Shown: in pieces, positions 37,941 to 46,554 of the stretch
How the letters are laid out: every line of letters starts with the position of its first letter
Numbering within the stretch: the stretch's first letter is position 1
The notes under the pieces: model-generated
The model's input: the letters and a program-made list of their open reading frames with translations, nothing else
Told to the model about the DNA's origin: nothing
Databases searched by the model: none
Origin: Rickettsiales bacterium
Lineage (GTDB): Bacteria > Pseudomonadota > Alphaproteobacteria > Rickettsiales > UBA998
NCBI GenBank assembly: GCA_024304995.1
Contig: JAMWZD010000001.1
Coordinates: 449,472-513,471, forward strand
Direction of reading: 5' to 3'
DNA length: 64,000 bases
Translations under genes and position numbers: made by a program

Positions 37941-38897
37941 TTACCAGTCCAACTGTTCCTGATGGCTGACAAATGCTATTGCCTGATTGCCACGCTCATT
38001 ATAGGTTATCTTGTCAAAGCTCATCACATTTGCCTGCGCTATGCCACGCCCGTGATTATCACTGGAACGTGAGGGGTCTATCTGCATATATTTTCTCCAG
38101 ACAAACCCTTCTCCCATATCTTCAATAATGGCATAAACGCCTTTATTCTTGTGAGCAATCGTTGCCGTTGCTACCTTATCTTTATGTATATCCATCCTTT
38201 GGACGCGCTCAATCTCTGCTCGCCAGATGCCAGCCTCTAAAAGCTCGCTTTTCTTTTCATAGCCAGTAGACAGATTTCCATGTTCTATCGCGTTGATCAG
38301 CAATGCCCCAAGCCCTGGCAGCACCCGTTCAGGGTTTGGGAAACAATTCGCCATGAACGCAGCCAGACTTTCTGCTTCTGATAATGTTTGAAATTCAAAT
38401 CTAGCGGTTTTCAGCATGTTAAAACTGTTTTTATGCTGCCCCAGCTCTTCTTTCAAAATCTTCTGTTGTTCAACTTCCCGCAAGGCGGCTGCAATCACAG
38501 AATTTAATATGGTCGCATCCACGGGTTTGGTAATATAATAAAACACGCCAGCGGCAAGCCCTTCACGCATATCCTCGCTGGAATCAGATCCTGTTACCAT
38601 AATCACTGGAATAGTACGCAGATATTTATCTTCCTTCATAATGCGCACGGCTTTCATGCCATCCATGACAGGCATTTCCCTGTCCATCAACACAAGGTCT
38701 ATGGTTTCATGCTGCTCGCGCAGTATCTGCAATGCTTCCTTGCCATTGGCTGCCTGTTGCATCTGATGCCCCAGATCCGCAATTTGCGCCTCCAGAAATG
38801 CCATTGAGATAGCATCATCTTCTACGGCAAGAATATTAATCGCCTTTCCTTGTTGCAGCAGGGCAGTGTCATTTTTTGGTTGTATCATTGCATCCAT
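37941..38897 (-). CDS. Receiver-HATPase response regulator
   Basis: A 318-residue cytoplasmic protein. The N-terminal receiver has the acidic pair in AVEDDAIS, phospho-acceptor Asp in LVLMDREMPVMDG (near 71), and the switch residues in VTGSD and TKPVD. The C-terminal domain has a GHKL/HATPase N-box (INAIEHGNLSTGY near 200) and G-box-like DMGEGFVWRK and GRGIAQAN, like anti-sigma/stress regulators, with no DNA-binding domain. It sits between the HlyD and kinase genes, so it is a likely phosphorelay target coupling export to signalling. Confidence 0.9.
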   Translation of the reverse strand: MDAMIQPKNDTALLQQGKAINILAVEDDAISMAFLEAQIADLGHQMQQAANGKEALQILREQHETIDLVLMDREMPVMDGMKAVRIMKEDKYLRTIPVIMVTGSDSSEDMREGLAAGVFYYITKPVDATILNSVIAAALREVEQQKILKEELGQHKNSFNMLKTARFEFQTLSEAESLAAFMANCFPNPERVLPGLGALLINAIEHGNLSTGYEKKSELLEAGIWRAEIERVQRMDIHKDKVATATIAHKNKGVYAIIEDMGEGFVWRKYMQIDPSRSSDNHGRGIAQANVMSFDKITYNERGNQAIAFVSHQEQLDW

Positions 38898-38905
38898 ACT
38901 ATAGC

Positions 38906-40240
38906 TTACCTTTCGCTGAATGCGGTTTGCAGTGAGAGATGAATTGGTTTGAACAGATATTGCAGGATGGTTTTTTCACCCGTGATCACGTCTGCCATCA
39001 CCGTCATGCCTGGCATGATCCGATGACTGGGATTGTCACCCACATACGGCTTGTCCAGTGCAATTTTCCCTTCATAATAACGCTCGCCATGTTCCCCGCT
39101 GAAGGTGGTGGCAGAAATCTGCTTTAACGTGCCTTTCACAAATCCATAGCGTGAAAAATCATAGCTGGAGAGTTTGATTTGCACAGATTGCCCCACTTTC
39201 GTATGCCCGATATCCTGCGGTGAAATTCTGACCACCACTTCCATCGCCAAAGATGCAGGCACAATTTCCATAATCGTTTCAGCAGGCTGAATAACTGAAC
39301 CGATCGTGTTCTTGTTTAACCCTTTCACAATTCCTGAAATGGGTGCGCGCAGTTCAAGACGGGTAAGCTGTGCGCGCAGTTTCGTCACCATTTCACGAAT
39401 CTGAGACATTTCGCTTTCTATGGCGCTTAGTTTTTCATATGCCTTGTCACGGTGATTGGCATAGAGCGATAGCAACCGTTTTTCAAATTGTGAAATTTCT
39501 GTTGTTGCTGCAGCGACCTGACTTTTAATGCGCTGAATATCTCCGCTTAAACTGTTCATGCGCTGCTGGCTTTCCAGAATCTGTATAGTGGAAGCATACC
39601 CTTTTTCTTCCAGTGCTTTGCGCCGTTTAAACACATCACGCGCCAATGAGAGATTTTCCTGCGCGATGCGCATGTCTGACAGCAATCCTTCCAGCGCCTG
39701 CTGCTTTTGTTTGAGCTGATCCTCAATAATGCCTGCCTCACTTTCTCTTGCGGCTCGCATACCATCAAAGAACGCCAGATGGTCACTTAGCTGGCGCTCA
39801 TTAAGTGTCTGAAATCCGTCTGATTCAGGCTCACGATTGTCAATATAAGCACGCAACCGTTCTTCTTGAAGCGCCAGTGAATTAAGGCGGGCTTCATAAC
39901 GTTTTGCATCTTCAATTAATCCTGAAGAATCCAGTGTTATTAATGCATCCCCCTTCTGAACGCTTTTCCCTTCACGCACGTGGATGTGTTTAATTATGCC
40001 TCCTTCCAGATGCTGCACAATCTGTTGATGCCCCAGCGGCACAACCTCGCCCGCCGCACGCGCCACTTCGTGAATGGTGGTCAGTCCCGCCCAGACAAGA
40101 AATGCCAGAATCACTGCAGAAATCATACTGGTAGTGGCACGGATAATATGCGGATTAACCCCCTCTTCCAGCTGTACCGCCTGAGAGAGATACCGCGTCT
40201 GCAATTCTTTTTTGACAAAAAATGAAGAAGACCACGCCAT
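38906..40240 (-). CDS. HlyD-family type I secretion adaptor
   Basis: A 444-residue periplasmic adaptor with one N-terminal membrane helix (about 33-52). It has VARAAGEVVPLGHQQIVQHL and the lipoyl half-motif GGIIKHIHVREGKSVQKGDAL, a long coiled-coil hairpin (about 110-285), then APISGIVKGLNKNTIGSVIQ and the beta-barrel part. It bridges the ABC pair to an outer-membrane channel. Its start overlaps the stop of the ABC gene by 1 nt (TAATG). No TolC-type gene is in the window. Confidence 0.94.
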   Translation of the reverse strand: MAWSSSFFVKKELQTRYLSQAVQLEEGVNPHIIRATTSMISAVILAFLVWAGLTTIHEVARAAGEVVPLGHQQIVQHLEGGIIKHIHVREGKSVQKGDALITLDSSGLIEDAKRYEARLNSLALQEERLRAYIDNREPESDGFQTLNERQLSDHLAFFDGMRAARESEAGIIEDQLKQKQQALEGLLSDMRIAQENLSLARDVFKRRKALEEKGYASTIQILESQQRMNSLSGDIQRIKSQVAAATTEISQFEKRLLSLYANHRDKAYEKLSAIESEMSQIREMVTKLRAQLTRLELRAPISGIVKGLNKNTIGSVIQPAETIMEIVPASLAMEVVVRISPQDIGHTKVGQSVQIKLSSYDFSRYGFVKGTLKQISATTFSGEHGERYYEGKIALDKPYVGDNPSHRIMPGMTVMADVITGEKTILQYLFKPIHLSLQTAFSER

Positions 40241-42444
40241 TATGCCACTCGCTCCAGCATCTTCTGATGGTCTGCATCACCAGAGAGTTTTTTCAGCATT
40301 TTGTCCCGCGCTCCCACCACAGGAGGCGTTGAACCGCGCAACCAGATGATGGTGTCTGAGAGTTTCATGAAATCCTCGCGGTAAGTACAGAAAATGACAG
40401 TTTTCTTTCCTTTGGCACGTTGCAGATAGGTCTTTAAATTGCTACCCACTTTTCCGCTGAGTAGTGAGTTTGGCAATTCATCAATCAGTAACACAGACCC
40501 CGTATGCAGATAGGCACGCGCCAGTGAAAGACGGGTGCGCATACTACTGGTAAGCTGCAATTCTTCAATATGCGTATGTATCATATCTGGCAGCTTTTTC
40601 ACGTCATGCCATGCATCTGCCATTTCCAGCGCCTGCTGCACCTCTGATTCACTGGCAAGCGGATTGGCAAAACGCATATTTTCAATTAATGTGCCTGAAA
40701 ATAAATGCGCCACTTTAGGAACGTAAGCAATCTGGTTGCGCAGATTTGGTGCATCCAGCTGACGAATGTCAAATCCGTCTATGCGGATAGCGCCTGAATT
40801 GCAGGGATGCAATGACTGAATGAGTTTTAATATACTCGCCTTTCCGCTGCCATTGCTTCCCGTAATGGTCACCAGATCACCCGCACGCGCTTCAAAACTC
40901 AACTCATTGAACACGGCGTCCGTATCATCTGCATAGCGGAAACTGACCTTATCAAACACAATAGCTCCCTTCAGCGTTGGCAAACGGGAATAGCTTTTTG
41001 CCTCTTCGGCTTCTGTGTCTATGTCGATAAGTGTATTAACCTGATCAATGCTGTTTTTCAACTGTTCCAGGCGCGGAACCATAGTGCAGAGCGCATAGAA
41101 CGGGGCGAGAATCCGCAGCACCAGCATCATGGTGGCAACTAATGCGCCTGTGCTCATCTGCCCATCCCAGATGCGCTGCACTCCAAAGCCAATAGTGGCT
41201 ACTGCCGCAAGAATGGTCAGCGCATGTCCGCAGCTTTCTGCAACCATCCCAATCCAGCTCAGACGGAAATGTGCCATCATTTCCCGCCCTGACAAATGAC
41301 GGAATTTGCTGCGCCATTTATCTTCCAGCCCATGCATACGAATGCCTTCGAGCTTTTCAAATGTCTCAATTACGAATTGCTGACGCATGGAACTGGCTTT
41401 GGCAGCAATGCGAATACTGACTCTCACCTGAGCGCGTACGAAAAAAAACAGAGCCGCATACACCAGCCCTACCGCAAGCGGCACTAGCACCAGCCAGCCC
41501 GATATGGCAGCCACAGCAATGATTGACAGGATAATAAATGGCGCTTCCAGCAAAGACAGAAAGGACGCACCACTAAAAAAATCCCGCACGGATTCAAAGG
41601 TTTTGATGCGTGCCAGCTGCCCTGCAATAGAGGCTTTTTCAATTAAAGAAGGAGACAGACCTATCAGATGTGAAAATATTTTATTTCCGACAATATTATC
41701 CAGCCGACCTGACAGCCATGACAGCCCCGTTGAGCGTATTATCCGCATTTTCCATTCAAATGCGATAGCAATCACCGCGCCGATTGCCAGCATAGGCAAT
41801 GTGCTAATAGACCCTGTGGCAATTACTTTATCATAGACAATCATGATGAAAACAGGCGTAGCCAGCGTAATCAGATTTAAAATTAATCCTGCCACCAGAA
41901 CCTGTGCAAATGTGCCTTTAAATCTGCCAAGCAGTGCGCGAAACCAGCTATACCCTGAACCATGTCGCATGAATTTGGATGTTGGCTGCGCATGTTCATC
42001 ATATGATCTGAACAACCATAATGTGCCCTGCGTGTTGTCCAGTGCATCACTGGATATGAAATTGCCTGATTCTGGCTCATAGCAACGCAGAGATTCCTGA
42101 TGTTCTGTGCCTTTAAAAACAATATGCACCTGTTTGCTTTCATCAATAAATAATGCTGGCAGCAATCGGGAATCCATATCATGCACATCGCATTTCACGA
42201 AGCTGCAGCTATAGCCCAGATGCGCCATAATATTAAGCATATCCGCTTCATCCAAAGGGGTGTTTTTATATGGCAATGCTTCAAGAATACGATAGACATT
42301 GCAACGCGGCTCCAGTGCCAGTATCAACGCACAGAGACATTCTTCCCAGAGATGCAATCCGTCAAAATGCGTTTTGCCTGCGCCCACCAGCATAGCGCGA
42401 AGCTGTTTGATGGGGGCAGAGTCCATCACTTCCACGGTACTCAT
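40240..42444 (-). CDS. Type I secretion ABC transporter with degenerate ATPase motifs
   Basis: A 734-residue half-transporter: N-terminal C39-peptidase-like domain (about 1-150) without the catalytic Cys-His pair, six-helix transmembrane domain (about 170-460) and NBD (about 490-734). The NBD is odd: Walker A is GSNGSGKAS (Ala for Ser/Thr after the Lys), the Q-loop Gln is Lys (AYVPK), the signature is LTSSMRTR instead of LSGGQRQR, and the H-loop His is Tyr (FCTYRED). Walker B keeps DE (LLIDELPNS). Its start overlaps the second ABC gene by 4 nt (ATGA). Confidence 0.9.
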   Translation of the reverse strand: MSTVEVMDSAPIKQLRAMLVGAGKTHFDGLHLWEECLCALILALEPRCNVYRILEALPYKNTPLDEADMLNIMAHLGYSCSFVKCDVHDMDSRLLPALFIDESKQVHIVFKGTEHQESLRCYEPESGNFISSDALDNTQGTLWLFRSYDEHAQPTSKFMRHGSGYSWFRALLGRFKGTFAQVLVAGLILNLITLATPVFIMIVYDKVIATGSISTLPMLAIGAVIAIAFEWKMRIIRSTGLSWLSGRLDNIVGNKIFSHLIGLSPSLIEKASIAGQLARIKTFESVRDFFSGASFLSLLEAPFIILSIIAVAAISGWLVLVPLAVGLVYAALFFFVRAQVRVSIRIAAKASSMRQQFVIETFEKLEGIRMHGLEDKWRSKFRHLSGREMMAHFRLSWIGMVAESCGHALTILAAVATIGFGVQRIWDGQMSTGALVATMMLVLRILAPFYALCTMVPRLEQLKNSIDQVNTLIDIDTEAEEAKSYSRLPTLKGAIVFDKVSFRYADDTDAVFNELSFEARAGDLVTITGSNGSGKASILKLIQSLHPCNSGAIRIDGFDIRQLDAPNLRNQIAYVPKVAHLFSGTLIENMRFANPLASESEVQQALEMADAWHDVKKLPDMIHTHIEELQLTSSMRTRLSLARAYLHTGSVLLIDELPNSLLSGKVGSNLKTYLQRAKGKKTVIFCTYREDFMKLSDTIIWLRGSTPPVVGARDKMLKKLSGDADHQKMLERVA

Positions 42445-44192
42445 AACACCAACTCTTTATATGGGCGCACCATTTCAGCAATGCCCGCTCTGCCCTGCTG
42501 ATATAACGCGCCATCCCGCAAGGTATAATTCTGGTCAGCTAAAGAACGGAGATTATGATCATCTGTCAGCAATATCATAGACACTTTGCCTTTTAGGCGC
42601 GCCAGCAGACGATAAATGGCAGTGTAGCCTTCCTTGTCTAAGGAGCGGTCTGCATTATCAAATAATATCAGCTTCGGTTTTCGTGCCAGCGTCCGCACAA
42701 TCATGATGCGCTGCTTCAACCCATGCGGAATATTGTCCGTTTCATTGCCATTCAGGAAGGTGTCAAACCCCGCAGGCAATAATGCAATGTCTTTATCCAG
42801 CCCTATCAGCGCAGCCACTTCCCGCGCCTGACGTTCAGGAATCTGTCCGAAACTGGTGATATTATCACGAATAGTGCCACGGAAAATAAACGGGGTGGAC
42901 TGGATATAGCCAACATGATGCGACAATTCTTCATTGCTGAATGTGGAAATATCCTCGCCATCAATTATAATAGTTCCGTCACAGGCAGAATAAATCCCTG
43001 CTATCAGTTTCATTAATGTGCTTTTTCCGCTGCCATGTTCACCTGAAATAACCACCGCTTTACCGCGCCGAAGTGAGAGGGAACAATTTTTCAGCACAGC
43101 AGTTGCATCTCGATTATAGCGGAAGGTGACATTGACCAGTTCCAGAGTGCCTTCTCTGACGATCAGTTCATCATGCGCACGCGGATTCACAACCTGTTGT
43201 GGCATATGCATCAGCTTTGCAGCATTATTGCGCGCAAGCTGAAAATTCTGGTAACGCGCCCAGAGCGAAAGCGCTTTTTGCACAGGCTGCATCAAACGCC
43301 CTGAAAGCAGCAGGGTGGCAATGAGGCTGCCTGTCGTCAGCGTTCCAGAAAGCACCGCCCACGCACCCGCCGTAATCACGCTGGCAACCATCAGATGAGA
43401 ACAGATTGCACCGCTGTTAAATGTAGCTGCCGTTTTTTGTGTCACCGCATAATTTGCCAGCACGGATGCTTCTTCCAGCGCTTCATAACGCCGCTCAAAA
43501 TATTTCTCCAGTGCCAACGCTTTGATGGTGTGGATGCCTTCTAACGTTTCCACCAGAAAATTGAACCGCTTATCATCCTTTGCTTCCCGTTGCTGCAATG
43601 CCTGCCGCAGGGACATGCCATTAAAAAGTGAGAGCGTTAAAAACAGCACTAAAATAGCAACAGGCACTAAAACCAGCCAGCCAGATACGTATAGTATGAC
43701 GGCAAGTGCCAGCGGCACAAACAACAATTCAGTGATGATGGTTAGCGCATATCCATTGTAAAATTCCTTCAGCTTGCTGACACTGCTCATATAATGCAGA
43801 TGTTCTCCCACCCCATGCGCGGGCATACGCGACAAATTCGCATTTAATGTACGCCCCAGAATCTGACACGCCATGCGATGTTCATAAACCGCTCCCGAAA
43901 GCCCTGTCATATAGGCGCGGGAAAGCCGCAAAAACAGTTCCAGAATCACTGCAATGCACACACCTGTCATCAGCACATTTAACGTGCCTGATCCTTCATT
44001 GGGCAGAATGCGGTCATACACCTGCAGCGTCATCACAGGCAAGGCAAGTGACAACACATTGATTGCCACCGTTGCCAGCAGCAATGACATAACATGTTTT
44101 AAGTCCCTTTCAGGTTTGAGCGCATCCATCATATGTGAGGCACGCTCAAAGCTGAAAAACCGTCTAGCAGGTGAGGTTAGTCTATGCCACAT
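42441..44192 (-). CDS. Second ABC half-transporter, degenerate ATPase
   Basis: A 583-residue half-transporter lacking the N-terminal peptidase-like domain: transmembrane domain (about 30-310) then NBD (about 345-583). Walker A is intact (GEHGSGKST) and the Q-loop Gln is present (GYIQSTPF). The signature is IPHGLKQR, the catalytic Glu after Walker B is Asn (LILFDNADRSLD) and the H-loop His is replaced (LLTDDHNL). It should pair with the next gene as a heterodimer, yet both signature motifs are altered, so neither ATP site looks canonical. The start is 5 nt after the acidic-protein stop. Confidence 0.9.
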   Translation of the reverse strand: MWHRLTSPARRFFSFERASHMMDALKPERDLKHVMSLLLATVAINVLSLALPVMTLQVYDRILPNEGSGTLNVLMTGVCIAVILELFLRLSRAYMTGLSGAVYEHRMACQILGRTLNANLSRMPAHGVGEHLHYMSSVSKLKEFYNGYALTIITELLFVPLALAVILYVSGWLVLVPVAILVLFLTLSLFNGMSLRQALQQREAKDDKRFNFLVETLEGIHTIKALALEKYFERRYEALEEASVLANYAVTQKTAATFNSGAICSHLMVASVITAGAWAVLSGTLTTGSLIATLLLSGRLMQPVQKALSLWARYQNFQLARNNAAKLMHMPQQVVNPRAHDELIVREGTLELVNVTFRYNRDATAVLKNCSLSLRRGKAVVISGEHGSGKSTLMKLIAGIYSACDGTIIIDGEDISTFSNEELSHHVGYIQSTPFIFRGTIRDNITSFGQIPERQAREVAALIGLDKDIALLPAGFDTFLNGNETDNIPHGLKQRIMIVRTLARKPKLILFDNADRSLDKEGYTAIYRLLARLKGKVSMILLTDDHNLRSLADQNYTLRDGALYQQGRAGIAEMVRPYKELVL

Positions 44193-44197
44193 GAATA

Positions 44198-46108
44198 TTA
44201 TCCGAATAATCCGCCTGTAGCGCTGCTGCTGGAATCCGTATCCACATCCAGCGCGCCAAGCCCTTCTGCCACCGTGCTGGAAGGGTCTGGCAATGTGGCA
44301 CTATCTGCGCCGCCCACCATGTCTCCAAACATGCCACCGCCATCCACCACGGTGCTTTCTGTCCATTCCGTGTCAGCTTCGCCTGACATATCTGCCGCGT
44401 CTGAATCTGCATCCAGCAGATTCACAGCACTGTCTATTTCTATGTCTATATCGCCTGTAATATCTTCAATCGGGTCTAGCGTGACTTCCAGTTGCGTGTC
44501 CGTCACCTGCTGACCCGCCACCTGAATATCAGCGTCAATCACTACATCCGCATCATCTGACACATGTGACGTTTCTTCCGAAGCTGATAGCGGAGTTTGC
44601 GGCAAACTGGTTATTGTCTCCGTGGCAGCGTCACTAAGCATATCCCCCACTTGCTGGGTTACGGTTTCCTGACCTGTGCCACCTGCACCATCATTCACCA
44701 GCGGGTCTGCCTGTTCCCCAAGAATATCCGTTGCTGCATCAATATCCGCATCTATATCACCTGTGACGCTTTCCACATTATCCAGTGAAATCTCAACTTC
44801 ACCGCTGAACAATTCCGTATCCACTATATCATTATCCAGACTTACCGTGACATCAGCATCATCCGCGGAATTATCCGTATTATGCGGGTTTACAATATCT
44901 GTTGATACATCAACCATAACATCAACATCACCAGCCAGATCTTCCACTGCGTTTATCTGGACTTCAGCCGCGTCATTGATAATAGCGGTCTCATCAATAT
45001 TAACATCAACTACAGTGACAACATCACCATCTGTATCACCTGTTTCAGACAATATGTTGCCATTATCCAATATATTCGTAGTGGTGTTGATAATCTCCGC
45101 CACTTCTTCACTGAGTAATGTCAACGTTTCAGACATAAAAGCAATATCTGTCTGGTTAGACATCTGCATACTGATATTGCTCACTTGGTCAACCACCTGC
45201 TGCAACGCATCTGTCAGCGTGTCGAGTGATTGCGACATAGTGTTGACATGTTGCAGCTGGGTAATGTTTGTCACTGTATCATCCACTATATTGGATACAG
45301 CATCATGCGCAGATGATATGTCATGATTTACAGTGTTTGTAACATCAATAATCGTATCACTAATATCTGTGATATGTTGCGAAATGCTTTCATCAATCTG
45401 CGCAAAAGAGGTTAGCTCGTTTAGTGTTTCATTTAACGATTCTGTGATGTTATGGATGGTCTGCAGCACCTCAACAAGCTGGGTCATATGTTGTTCCATT
45501 GATGCAGACAGATCATTACGCGCGTCTGAGTGCTGCTCAGATGCCGTGTTCTTTTGCAGCTTGTCGTCAGCAGGCACTTCTGTTGCGTTTTCCTGCCCTG
45601 CCTCAATAGTATTATTATCAGCATTATTCTGACCTGAACCTGCACCTGATGCGCTGAAGTTCCCTGCTCCCGCAGAAAGCTGTGAGGCAGCCATAGAACC
45701 AGCCGTTGCTGCGCTGAACTGCCCAATTCCCTGAACTTCTGATGCTGAATCCTGCTGTGACAATGCTTCATTGGGGCGGTCAGTAGATAATGAGAGATCA
45801 CCCTGCGTTTTTTCGGGCTGCATCTCTTCTGTAGCGCTGTTTGTGCTGCTTTGCGGTTGTTTATTTTGAAATATATCCGCCGCTTTTTTCCATTGCTGAG
45901 ACCCCGCAATGTCATGCATTGCCGCATCTTTCTGTGATGCCTGCAGGCTGGCATACCCGATATTCCCAGATCCTGCCAGACTTTCGGTTACAGCATCAAT
46001 TTCTTCGGCAAAAAACTCATCTGCGTCCAGTTTGTGAACAGAAATAACTGATTCATCCGCACTATCATCAAACTTTTTTTCACTATCTGATTTTGCCTGT
46101 TCTGCCAT
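44198..46108 (-). CDS. Acidic repeat protein, likely export substrate of the operon
   Basis: A 636-residue, very acidic protein without a Cys and without a Sec signal. Residues 1-200 are low-complexity (Ser/Gln/Ala/Asn). Residues 205-350 are strongly helical, coiled-coil-like (QLVEVLQTIHNITESLNETL). Three copies of a ~47-residue Asp-rich module follow at about 361-406, 416-463 and 518-565, each ending in a V/IExxxGD(V/I)D-x-x-(V/I)D core (VESVTGDIDADIDAATDIL). The tail is Ser/Gly-rich and ends GGLFG. It is the first gene of the operon and is followed immediately by the two ABC genes; I recognise no known family. Confidence 0.85.
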   Translation of the reverse strand: MAEQAKSDSEKKFDDSADESVISVHKLDADEFFAEEIDAVTESLAGSGNIGYASLQASQKDAAMHDIAGSQQWKKAADIFQNKQPQSSTNSATEEMQPEKTQGDLSLSTDRPNEALSQQDSASEVQGIGQFSAATAGSMAASQLSAGAGNFSASGAGSGQNNADNNTIEAGQENATEVPADDKLQKNTASEQHSDARNDLSASMEQHMTQLVEVLQTIHNITESLNETLNELTSFAQIDESISQHITDISDTIIDVTNTVNHDISSAHDAVSNIVDDTVTNITQLQHVNTMSQSLDTLTDALQQVVDQVSNISMQMSNQTDIAFMSETLTLLSEEVAEIINTTTNILDNGNILSETGDTDGDVVTVVDVNIDETAIINDAAEVQINAVEDLAGDVDVMVDVSTDIVNPHNTDNSADDADVTVSLDNDIVDTELFSGEVEISLDNVESVTGDIDADIDAATDILGEQADPLVNDGAGGTGQETVTQQVGDMLSDAATETITSLPQTPLSASEETSHVSDDADVVIDADIQVAGQQVTDTQLEVTLDPIEDITGDIDIEIDSAVNLLDADSDAADMSGEADTEWTESTVVDGGGMFGDMVGGADSATLPDPSSTVAEGLGALDVDTDSSSSATGGLFG

Positions 46109-46554
46109 AACGCCCTAACCTCATCAACATATACTTATGGTTGTTATGTAGATATAGGTATCACGCAGTTATTTAAATTATATTAATGATGGAATATTTA
46201 TATCATCACTCATAAACAAAAGCAGATAATACGAAAAGCATAGAATTTTATACGTTTTAACTTATCTTTTTCATTTTTACGGATAAAATTATAATCATTG
46301 TTTTATTACGAAACAAAATAATTTCTATAATCTTATAGTTGTATCGTTAAGCTACACTTATTGCTATTTCTTATTAGTGCAATAGCATCTATTTCATTCG
46401 TGACATTGAAGCTGTGAAAAAATTGCTATATGAAAACAACAGAGCCTTCGAAATCCTGCTTTTGTAAGTAATTTATTATATCACAACATTGCAAAGATTA
46501 TAAAACATGCTTATGTTTACAGTGACATAAATATTTTACTGCAAGGATTATCAC
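46109..46554. other. AT-rich gap between the export operon and pepA
   Basis: This 446-nt stretch separates divergent transcription units. It is strongly AT-rich with no gene that I can support and no clear hairpin. It must hold the promoter of the export operon (minus strand) and of pepA (plus strand); only the pepA candidate is identifiable. Confidence 0.6.
46489..46517 (+). promoter_or_regulatory. Candidate pepA promoter
   Basis: TTGCAA (46489-46494) and TATGTT (46512-46517) are 17 nt apart, sigma-70-like. The pepA start is at 46555 and its AAGGA ribosome binding site at 46543-46547. Confidence 0.35.

Noticed and set aside
46109-46554. A hidden tRNA or small RNA in the 446-nt AT-rich gap
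   Set aside because: No cloverleaf, no T-loop GTTCGA-type motif and no terminator-like hairpin could be found by eye.
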